The notes under the pieces are model-generated. The model was given only the letters and a program-made list of their open reading frames with translations. It had not been told where the DNA came from and did no database searches. From NCBI GenBank assembly GCA_937901285.1, contig CALCHI010000519.1, positions 1-10,201 of the forward strand: a stretch of DNA of 10,201 bases, given 5' to 3'. This document shows, one piece after another, positions 4,872 through 10,201 of the stretch. Positions within the stretch are counted from its first letter, which is position 1, and each line of letters opens with the position of its first letter. This DNA comes from UBA8437 sp003445035. Lineage in GTDB: Bacteria; Planctomycetota; Planctomycetia; Planctomycetales; Planctomycetaceae. A program made the translations under genes and the position numbers.

Positions 4872-6860
4872 CTAGATGTCCAGGTCATCCGCCTCATCGG
4901 CCTCGTCCATGATCATTCGGTATCGCTCCGAGGCGTCTCGGCCCAGGAGTTGCCGGAAGGTGTTGTCGGCGTCGAGTTGGCTCTCAATGTCGACTCTCAG
5001 CAGGATCCGCCGCGCTGGATCGAGCGTGGTGTCTTTCAACTGGTCGGCATTCATTTCGCCCAGGCCTTTGAACCGGTCGATGACGACCTTGCGTCCCGAA
5101 GAGGCGGCGGCGAGCACCTGTTCCTTGTCGGCGTCGTCCTGGGCGTAGAAGGTCTCGTTGCCGATCTCGATCCGGTACAACGGCGGCTGGGCGATGAAGA
5201 GTTTGCCCTGGCGGATCAACTCCCTCATGTGACGGAAGAAGAACGTCAGCAGCAGCGTGCTGATGTGGTACCCATCGCTGTCGGCATCCATCAGCAGGAT
5301 CACGCGGCCGTACCGGAGCTTGCGGATATCGCAGGCGGGGCCGATGCCGGTGCCGAGTGTCTCGACAAGGTCCTGGATCGACTGGTTCGACATGATCTTG
5401 GAGGTTGAGAGGGACTCGGTGTTGAGCACCTTGCCACGAAGGGGCAGGATGGCCTGGGTGCGGCTGTTGCGTCCCATGGCCGCGGTCCCGCCGGCCGAAT
5501 CGCCTTCGACGATGAACAACTCGCTTTCCTCACGATTGCCTGCTCGGCAGTCGTAGAGTTTGCCGGGCAGGGTGCTACGGCGGCTGACTGGTGTCTTGCG
5601 ACGGATTTCCTTGGCCGCATCACGGCTGGCCATGCGAGCCCGGGCGGCGAGCACGATCCGGCCGAGGATCGCGTCGGCAACCGAGGGGTTGGCATTGAGC
5701 CATGTCTCCAGGCCGGGACGGATCAGTCCTTCGACCTGGCCGGACAACTCGGGGTTGTTGAGTTTTTCCTTGGTCTGGCCCTGAAACATGGGGTCGCCGA
5801 GGAAGACAGAGAGGATGGTGACGATACCTTCACGGATGTCGTCGTTGGTGACCGTCACCCCCTTGGATTTGATGTCGTGGACATCCATGTAGTTCTTGAC
5901 CGCCCTGGCCACTCCGGTCCGCAGTCCGCTCTCGTGCGTTCCTCCGGCGTGGGTGCGGATGCCGTTGACGTAACTGCGAACTTCCTCGTCGGTGGCCTCG
6001 GTCCAGTGCAGCACGACCTCGATCCGGTTTCCCCTGTCGTCCTTCTCGATCGAAAACGGGATCTCGTGGACCGATTTCTTCTGCCCGTCGGTGGTGATCT
6101 TCTCGAGATAGGCACCGATTCCCTCGGGATGATGCAACTCGTGCGTTTCGCCTTTCGTCTCGTCGTGAAAGAAGATCTTCAATCCGCCGTGGATGAACGA
6201 GATGTCTTCGAGGTGCTGGCGGATGGTCTCGGGATTGAACTTGGTTCGTCGGAAGATCGAATCGTCGGGGCGAAAGAAGATGGTTGTGCCGTGGCCTCGG
6301 ATCTGGCGGACCTGCTTGACCCCGGCGGTTGGCTGGCCTCGCTTGTAGCTCTGCATCCACTCGTACCCGTCCCGCCGCACGGTTGCGATCATTTCGGTCG
6401 AGAGCGCATTGACGACCGACGAGCCGACACCATGGAGTCCACCGCTGCGAGCATAGTTCTTGTCCGAGAACTTTCCCCCAGCGTGGAGCGTGGTCAGGAT
6501 CAGCTCGAGTGCCGACTTCTTGGTCTTGGGATGCTTGTCGACAGGGATGCCCCGGCCACTGTCACTGACAGTGATCGAACTGCCGTCCTTGTGGAGCGTG
6601 CAGTTGATCCGGTCGGTTTCTCCGGCGAGGAACTCGTCAACCGAGTTGTCGACGATTTCCCACAGCAGGTGATGCAGTCCGCGGCTGTCGGTGGCACCGA
6701 TGTACATCGCCGGACGACGCCGGACGGCCTCGAGTCCCTCGAGAACCTCGATGTCCTTGGCCTGGTAGGAGCCCCCGTCTTTCTGGGAACTCTTCTCGCC
6801 AGCCGTGGCTGTCTTCTCGTTTGTCTTGGCCTTTTTGCCGGTTGCCGTCGCCATCCTCAT
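4872..6860 (-). CDS. Type IIA DNA topoisomerase subunit B (GyrB/ParE family)
   Basis: This 662-residue ATPase subunit of a gyrase or topoisomerase IV drives strand passage together with the adjacent A subunit. The first 33 residues are a Lys/Thr/Ser-rich tail. The GHKL ATPase domain shows E68 in WEIVDNSVDE, N72, SDSGRGIP (99-106) and the lid SGGLHGVGSS (139-148). The transducer ends with the ATP-sensing lysine K364 in GQTKEKL. The Toprim domain has E452 in FIVEGDSAGG, PLRGKVLN (473-480) and the metal-binding D525-A-D527-S-D529-G. The family C-terminal RFKGLGEMN begins at 596, and the protein ends in an acidic tail (MDEADEADDLDI). It lacks the large insert of enterobacterial GyrB, and its length suits ParE or a short GyrB. 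The ATG at 6860 overlaps the A-subunit stop (ATGA) with GAGG four bases upstream, so it is preferred over the ATG at 6854. Sequence alone does not settle gyrase versus topoisomerase IV. Confidence 0.95.
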   Translation of the reverse strand: MRMATATGKKAKTNEKTATAGEKSSQKDGGSYQAKDIEVLEGLEAVRRRPAMYIGATDSRGLHHLLWEIVDNSVDEFLAGETDRINCTLHKDGSSITVSDSGRGIPVDKHPKTKKSALELILTTLHAGGKFSDKNYARSGGLHGVGSSVVNALSTEMIATVRRDGYEWMQSYKRGQPTAGVKQVRQIRGHGTTIFFRPDDSIFRRTKFNPETIRQHLEDISFIHGGLKIFFHDETKGETHELHHPEGIGAYLEKITTDGQKKSVHEIPFSIEKDDRGNRIEVVLHWTEATDEEVRSYVNGIRTHAGGTHESGLRTGVARAVKNYMDVHDIKSKGVTVTNDDIREGIVTILSVFLGDPMFQGQTKEKLNNPELSGQVEGLIRPGLETWLNANPSVADAILGRIVLAARARMASRDAAKEIRRKTPVSRRSTLPGKLYDCRAGNREESELFIVEGDSAGGTAAMGRNSRTQAILPLRGKVLNTESLSTSKIMSNQSIQDLVETLGTGIGPACDIRKLRYGRVILLMDADSDGYHISTLLLTFFFRHMRELIRQGKLFIAQPPLYRIEIGNETFYAQDDADKEQVLAAASSGRKVVIDRFKGLGEMNADQLKDTTLDPARRILLRVDIESQLDADNTFRQLLGRDASERYRMIMDEADEADDLDI

Positions 6861-9292
6861 TCGTCCTCGTATTCACTCCAGTCGACCAACTCGATGTCCT
6901 GAGCGATGAGCTCGGTGAAGCCGGTTCGCTTGGAGGTCTTGACCCCGCGTCCGCCGCGGGAAGTGATGGTGTACTTGGTCTGGCCGAAGCTGAGCACCTT
7001 GTCGTTGGTGTTGCGGACCCGCAGGGTGTCGCTGGGCCGTGAGAGTTGCCGCGCGCCGATCACTTCGTCTCCGGCGTCGAGCTTGATGCCGCGGACACCC
7101 TTGCCGGGACCTGCCAGCACGGGAACGTCATCAATCGCAAAGTGCACCAGTCGCGCTTCTCGCGAGACGATGAACAGGGTCTGGCCGGTGGTGACCAGTT
7201 GGGCGAAGGCCACGCGGTCTCCGGAGTTGAGCCGGCAGTAGCGGCGGCCACTGCGGGTGGAAGGGGTCCGGAAGGCGCCGAAACTGTACCTGAGCACCTG
7301 TCCACCAGCGGTGACGATCAACAGGTAAGGTCCGGGAGTCGCCTCGCCGCGGACCGTGGTGTCCTGTGGCACGAACCTCGGATCGGTTCCCATCGCGGTG
7401 ATCATCTGGACGCCGTCACCGAGTTTGACGTGCTTGGAAAGCGGCTCACCGTAACCGGATGAAACGGGCACGCTGTCGATCGGCAGGGTGTAGGCGGTGC
7501 CGTCGCTGGCCAGGATGATGGCTGAGTCGAGCGTACTGCCGGGCACGACCGACAGCACGCTGTCTCCCTCGCGAACCCGTGTCGACTCGATTTTTGACAG
7601 CCGACTCACTCGCTTGATCCATCCGTCGCGAGTCACCACCACATTGGTGTTTTCACGGACAATGTAGGTCTGAGCGTCGAATTCGACGATCTCGCTGACC
7701 GAACCCAGCGATGTCTTTCGCTTATCAGCAAACTCGGAGGCAACCTGTTTGAGTTCGTTCTTGACCACGCCCCAGACCTCCTTGGGAGAACGGAGCAGGG
7801 CCTCGATCTGGTCCGCCTCGGCCCGCTTCTGCTCCAGTTCCTCGCGGATCTCGTTGATCTCCAGCCGGCTGATCCGGTAGAGCTGCAGTTCGAGGATCGC
7901 GTTGGTCTGGATCTCGTCCAGCGGGAAGGCCGTCATCAGCTTCTTCGCCGCGTCGGCCTTGCCGGTGCTGGCACGGATTAGTTTCAGAGCTTTGTCGAGC
8001 CCGTCGAAGAGAATCTCGAAACCCTCGAGGATGTGGATGCGTTTTCGGAGTTGTTCAAGCTGAAACTCGAAACGTCGTCGGGTGGTGGCGTAGCGAAACT
8101 GGTTGAAGTGGTTGAGCATCTCTCCGAGAGAAACTCGTCGCGGCGCCAGGCCGCCGCCACCGTCGGGGATCAGGGCCGTGGCGTTGTACGAGACGTTTTG
8201 TTCCAGGGGTGTGTGTTTGAACAAGTAGGCCATCACCGCGTCGGGGTCGGCGTCGGCCTTGGTCTCGAGCACGATCCGCAGACCGGATTCGCTGGAGGTC
8301 TCGTCGACCAGATCGGTCAACTGAGGCAGCTTGCGGTCGGCGATCAGTTCTCCGATTTCCGTCTTCAAGGTGTCGGTGGCGACACCGTAGGGCACCGAGT
8401 GAATGACCAACCGGCCGGGGGAGGTCTTTTTTCGACTCGATTCGGACTTCCATTCTCCCCGGACCTTGATCGAGCCCTTGCCGGTCTTGTAGGCAGTGCG
8501 TAGCGACTTCTTGTCGGTGACGATTCGGCCACCCAGCGGGAAGTCGGGACCCTTGATGTAGGTCATCAGCTTGCCAGGAGTCGCCCCGGGGTTGTCGACC
8601 AGGTGCACACACGCCTTGATCACCTCCTCGAGGTTGTGAGGCGGGATGCTGGTGGCCATGCCGACGGCGATGCCCTGGGTGCCGTTGACCAGCAGGTTGG
8701 GGAACCGCGCCGGCAGCACGACCGGCTCGGAGCGGGTGGCATCGTAGTTGAGCCTGGTGTCGACGGTGCGAAAGCGAAGTTCGGACATCAGCTGTTCGGC
8801 GATCGCCGTCAGCCGGGCTTCCGTGTAACGGGCCGCCGCCGCTCCCATGCCCATCACCGAGCCGAAATTGCCCTGTCCATTGACCAGGGGATAGCGAAGT
8901 GTGAAGTCCTGGGCCATCCTCACCAGGGCCTCGTAGACGGCCGTTTCGCCGTGAGGGTGGTAGTTGCCGGTCGTGTCACCGCAGATCTTCATCGACTTGC
9001 GCGGCTTGGCCGTGGCGGTGAGATGCAGATCGTGGTGCATCGCGTAGAGGATGCGGCGCTGGACCGGCTTGAGCCCGTCGCGGACGTCGGGCAGGGCCCG
9101 GGATTGAATCACCGAGAGGGCGTAGTTGAGGTAACGACGGCGGGTTTCCTGGCTGATCGAGACGTACTCGATCCGCGAATCTTCCCCGCCGTCACCTGCG
9201 GACTTCGAGCGAGATCTGGCCCGGCTTGACGCGGCCTTCTTCGACCGCTTGTCACCGGATCGTCCGTTGCCCGTGGTCGGCTTGCGAGCCAA
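6857..9292 (-). CDS. Type IIA DNA topoisomerase subunit A (GyrA/ParC family)
   Basis: This 811-residue DNA-cleaving subunit carries the catalytic tyrosine Y156 in ARYTEARL. Residues 1-40 are a basic Lys/Arg/Ser-rich tail. The winged-helix breakage domain begins at ETRRRYLNYALS, with GNYHPHGETAVYEALVRMAQ at about 109-128 and GIAVGMATSIPPHNLEE near 207. A coiled-coil stretch covers about 405-510, and a blade-type C-terminal domain covers about 540-800. The first blade has no clear GyrA box: STRVREGDS stands where QRRGGKG is expected. A box-like SRGGRGV occurs at 778-784, near the end. This favours topoisomerase IV or a paralogue over a supercoiling gyrase, but it is inference. The start chosen is TTG at 9292, with AAGGAG six bases upstream. 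A GTG at 9325 would add 11 residues and lies in a hairpin near the predicted transcript start. The stop overlaps the B-subunit ATG, so A is made first, then B. Confidence 0.93.
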   Translation of the reverse strand: MARKPTTGNGRSGDKRSKKAASSRARSRSKSAGDGGEDSRIEYVSISQETRRRYLNYALSVIQSRALPDVRDGLKPVQRRILYAMHHDLHLTATAKPRKSMKICGDTTGNYHPHGETAVYEALVRMAQDFTLRYPLVNGQGNFGSVMGMGAAAARYTEARLTAIAEQLMSELRFRTVDTRLNYDATRSEPVVLPARFPNLLVNGTQGIAVGMATSIPPHNLEEVIKACVHLVDNPGATPGKLMTYIKGPDFPLGGRIVTDKKSLRTAYKTGKGSIKVRGEWKSESSRKKTSPGRLVIHSVPYGVATDTLKTEIGELIADRKLPQLTDLVDETSSESGLRIVLETKADADPDAVMAYLFKHTPLEQNVSYNATALIPDGGGGLAPRRVSLGEMLNHFNQFRYATTRRRFEFQLEQLRKRIHILEGFEILFDGLDKALKLIRASTGKADAAKKLMTAFPLDEIQTNAILELQLYRISRLEINEIREELEQKRAEADQIEALLRSPKEVWGVVKNELKQVASEFADKRKTSLGSVSEIVEFDAQTYIVRENTNVVVTRDGWIKRVSRLSKIESTRVREGDSVLSVVPGSTLDSAIILASDGTAYTLPIDSVPVSSGYGEPLSKHVKLGDGVQMITAMGTDPRFVPQDTTVRGEATPGPYLLIVTAGGQVLRYSFGAFRTPSTRSGRRYCRLNSGDRVAFAQLVTTGQTLFIVSREARLVHFAIDDVPVLAGPGKGVRGIKLDAGDEVIGARQLSRPSDTLRVRNTNDKVLSFGQTKYTITSRGGRGVKTSKRTGFTELIAQDIELVDWSEYEDE

Positions 9293-9298
9293 TCCTGT

Positions 9299-9304
9299 CT
9301 CCTT
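9299..9304 (-). promoter_or_regulatory. Strong ribosome site that selects a TTG start
   Basis: On the minus strand AAGGAG is followed by six bases and then TTG (9292-9290). No such site precedes the longer GTG start at 9325. This argues for an 811-residue A subunit beginning ARKPTTGN after the initiator Met. Confidence 0.65.
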
Positions 9305-9314
9305 CGTCCTTGAA

Positions 9315-9329
9315 CCGAGCCACACTCGG
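9315..9329 (-). promoter_or_regulatory. Small stem-loop at the predicted transcript start of the topoisomerase operon
   Basis: CCGAG and CTCGG flank a five-base loop, and the dyad lies five bases past the TAGAAT box on the minus strand. It covers the alternative GTG codon at 9325. It may be an operator or a 5'-end hairpin, and at five base pairs it could be chance. Confidence 0.25.
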
Positions 9330-9334
9330 CTTCG

Positions 9335-9362
9335 ATTCTATCTTCCCTGATTCCTCGTCGAA
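9335..9362 (-). promoter_or_regulatory. Candidate promoter of the topoisomerase operon
   Basis: Reading the minus strand, TAGAAT (9340-9335) is a good -10 box. TTCGAC (9362-9357), 16 bases upstream, is a poor -35. The predicted start near 9328 leaves a leader of about 36 bases before the TTG at 9292. Confidence 0.3.
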
Positions 9363-9373
9363 GATCCGGCTCC

Positions 9374-9398
9374 GGCCATTTTCCCCCGACCAATGGCC
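9374..9398. promoter_or_regulatory. Inverted repeat upstream of the topoisomerase promoter
   Basis: GGCCATT (9374-9380) and AATGGCC (9392-9398) are perfect 7-bp arms around an 11-base spacer. They lie just upstream of the candidate -35 on the minus strand, centred about 58 bases before the predicted start, a position typical of an activator site. No T tract makes it a terminator. Confidence 0.3.
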
Positions 9399-9442
9399 CT
9401 CCCTGTCCCTGGACGCCGCCTGACGGGAGTGGGGCGGAGTTA

Positions 9443-9469
9443 GATTGTAGGGATTGTACCGATTTTACA
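9443..9469. repeat. Three imperfect 9-bp tandem units
   Basis: GATTGTAGG, GATTGTACC and GATTTTACA follow one another without gaps. The second and third also form TTGTA-7-TACAA, a dyad. A 9-bp step is close to one helical turn, so a regulator binding one face of DNA is conceivable. The units do not match the DnaA box. Confidence 0.4.
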
Positions 9470-9473
9470 AGAC

Positions 9474-9483
9474 CAATCGATTG
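9474..9483. promoter_or_regulatory. Perfect 10-bp palindrome CAATCGATTG
   Basis: The palindrome lies four bases after the tandem units and two bases after the TACAAG box. It would sit at the start point if that box were used for the rightward gene. Short palindromes are common, so confidence is low. Confidence 0.2.
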
Positions 9484-9599
9484 CAGCGGTTGCTCATGTC
9501 GTAACACTCGGGCAGTTGGTGAGGACGATGCAAAATGTTGTGAAAACACGACTTACGTCATACCGGCTGAAACGTTCCAAAACAAACAGATCCGGTCAT

Positions 9600-9611
9600 C
9601 CGATCAATCGG
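9600..9611. promoter_or_regulatory. Dyad CCGAT-CA-ATCGG
   Basis: Two 5-bp arms surround a two-base spacer in the leader of the rightward gene. It is operator-like in shape. No -10 box adjoins it, and it may be chance. Confidence 0.15.
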
Positions 9612-9691
9612 CATAGGCCGAAGCCAACCCTGAGAACGACCGGTCCTCCATGACGTCGAGGAGATATCGGTCCAAAGGTGTGTCAACCGGA

Positions 9692-9706
9692 CGGGTGATC
9701 CACCCG
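9692..9706 (+). promoter_or_regulatory. GC hairpin in the leader of the exported-protein gene
   Basis: CGGGTG and CACCCG form a perfect six-base-pair stem around an ATC loop, 52 bases before the ATG at 9759. It does not cover the ribosome site. It may affect mRNA stability or be a protein site. Confidence 0.25.
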
Positions 9707-9745
9707 GATTCGATTTGCACAAATCAGCAACAGCAAGGCACGACC

Positions 9746-9751
9746 AGGGAG
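9746..9751 (+). promoter_or_regulatory. Ribosome binding site of the exported-protein gene
   Basis: AGGGAG lies seven bases before the ATG at 9759. It is strong support that the frame running to the window edge is a real gene. Confidence 0.65.
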
Positions 9752-9758
9752 CCAAGGT

Positions 9759-10201
9759 ATGCCGGCCAAGACGAACTTCACCAGCAAGATCACCATTCCG
9801 ACAACAGCCGCGGTGGTAGCGGTTGTCGCCGTCGTGCTCACCTCGATCGCCTATCCTTTGGCCCGAGCTGACCAACCGGCCACACGTCGGTCGCCGGTGG
9901 CGAGTTGGTGGCACAACCAGACACGGAAGTACATGAATCGCCGCAGGGCGGCGGCCAAGCCGGCAACGGCTGCCCGGCAGGCGGCTCCGATCCAGGTCCC
10001 CACCGTTGTCACACAGCCGATGCCGGTCCCGGAAGTCCTGCAGGCTGCGATTCAACCGGTCAGAAAGACGACGCCGGCTCCTGCCCCGGTGGTTCGGCAA
10101 GCTCCGACCCCGATTCCCACCCCCGTGGTCCGGAAGGCTCCGGCTCCTCCCAGGAAGGTGGTCCGCCGTGCACCGCAACGCCGTGCACCGCAACGCCGTG
10201 C
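9759..10201 (+). CDS. Exported Pro/Ala/Arg-rich protein (3' end missing)
   Basis: The frame begins at an ATG with a strong ribosome site and stays open for 147 codons to the window edge. Residues 1-37 form a signal peptide: lysines at 4 and 10, a hydrophobic stretch from 15 to 34 (TTAAVVAVVAVVLTSIAYPL), and an A-R-A cleavage site before D38. Residues 48-65 contain ASWWHNQTRKYMNRRR, a small aromatic and basic patch. From about 66 the chain is low-complexity and rich in Pro, Ala, Val and Arg, with a repeated PVVR(Q/K)AP at about 110-116 and 122-128. From 136 it enters RRAPQ repeats. The mature part is strongly basic. I recognise no family. Such a chain could be a disordered envelope or wall-binding segment, or the linker before a domain beyond the edge. 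Confidence 0.75.
   Translation, partial: MPAKTNFTSKITIPTTAAVVAVVAVVLTSIAYPLARADQPATRRSPVASWWHNQTRKYMNRRRAAAKPATAARQAAPIQVPTVVTQPMPVPEVLQAAIQPVRKTTPAPAPVVRQAPTPIPTPVVRKAPAPPRKVVRRAPQRRAPQRR
10164..10201 (+). repeat. 15-bp in-frame tandem repeat (RRAPQ), cut by the window edge
   Basis: The unit CGCCGTGCACCGCAA occurs twice without change, and a third copy begins before the window ends. Each unit encodes Arg-Arg-Ala-Pro-Gln. Exact identity at silent positions points to recent duplication or slippage, so copy number may vary between strains. Confidence 0.8.

Larger units (their letters stand above)
9293..9758. other. Divergent intergenic region, no gene seen
   Basis: These 466 bases separate the leftward topoisomerase operon from the rightward exported-protein gene. 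Neither strand shows a convincing reading frame with a ribosome site. The centre (about 9440-9600) is noticeably richer in A and T than the genes. It holds three 9-bp tandem units at 9443-9469 and dyads at 9374-9398, 9474-9483, 9600-9611 and 9692-9706. The rightward promoter is not clear. TACAAG (9466-9471) with TTGTAG (9445-9450) is possible, but its 15-base spacer is short. Confidence 0.6.

Noticed and set aside
4585..4875. Alternative 96-codon plus-strand frame over the small membrane protein
   Set aside because: It overlaps the membrane protein frame, lacks a ribosome site and runs into the B-subunit gene. The two-helix frame is much more protein-like.
5877..6902. Plus-strand open frame of 341 codons
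   Set aside because: It is antisense to the B-subunit ATPase domain, whose motifs are all on the minus strand. The plus product shows no family features.
9440..9620. Possible replication origin in the AT-richer intergenic patch near topoisomerase genes
   Set aside because: No match to the DnaA box TTATCCACA was seen and no dnaA or dnaN lies in the window.
9558..10193. Minus-strand open frame of 211 codons at the right edge
   Set aside because: Its Arg/Asp/Gly-rich product is the complement of the repeats in the plus-strand gene, which has a signal peptide and a strong ribosome site.
10164..10201. Possible CRISPR-like repeat at the right edge
   Set aside because: The 15-bp units are directly joined without spacers and are in frame with a coding sequence, so this is a coding tandem repeat.

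Overview
The window is high-GC bacterial DNA carrying a menaquinone (futalosine pathway) gene group, a convergent pair of type IIA topoisomerase genes, and two incomplete genes at the edges. Several features suggest a member of the Planctomycetota: a FecR-like domain joined to a helical HEAT-like tail, futalosine-route menaquinone genes, a two-helix small membrane protein and a Pro/Ala/Arg-rich exported protein. This is inference from gene style, not a phylogenetic result. No tRNA, rRNA, CRISPR array, transposase, prophage or other mobile element was seen.

Left part (1-4858, plus strand). A 5'-truncated gene (1-1404) encodes a Pro-rich linker, a FecR-like beta region and a HEAT-like helical tail. 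It is followed after 25 bp by a UbiA-family prenyltransferase (1430-2383) of the type used in futalosine-route menaquinone synthesis (MqnP). A 100-bp gap holds a GC hairpin, a -10-like TAGAAT and a perfect 12-bp palindrome. Then come mqnE (aminofutalosine synthase, 2484-3647), a DUF1805/YunC-like protein (3668-4015) and a VOC/glyoxalase-fold protein (4015-4470), packed tightly with a TGATG junction between the last two. Next is a 190-bp stretch with the best promoter of the window (TGGACC-18-TATACT) and a doubtful 65-codon ORF that meets both neighbours by 4-bp stop/start overlaps. The block ends with a 65-residue two-helix membrane protein (4661-4858).

Middle part (4859-9292, minus strand). 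The A subunit (GyrA/ParC family) is transcribed first and the B subunit (GyrB/ParE family) second, joined by an ATGA overlap. This is the reverse of the usual B-then-A order. The first C-terminal blade of the A subunit lacks a clear GyrA box, so the pair looks more like topoisomerase IV or a paralogous second enzyme than the main gyrase. Its stop lies 13 bp from the stop of the small membrane protein gene.

Right part (9293-10201). A 466-bp divergent intergenic region carries three 9-bp tandem units and several short dyads. It leads into a plus-strand gene with a strong ribosome site, a clear signal peptide and a Pro/Ala/Val/Arg-rich body that enters a 15-bp (RRAPQ) tandem repeat as it runs off the window.

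Working together: MqnE and the UbiA enzyme are an early and a late step of one quinone pathway. The DUF1805 and VOC proteins are linked to MqnE only by operon context. The topoisomerase subunits form one A2B2 enzyme. I did not find a convincing new multi-gene system. The best leads are the coupled DUF1805-VOC pair behind mqnE, the doubtful ORF between two overlaps, the unusual topoisomerase pair, and the recurring dyad just after each candidate -10 box.
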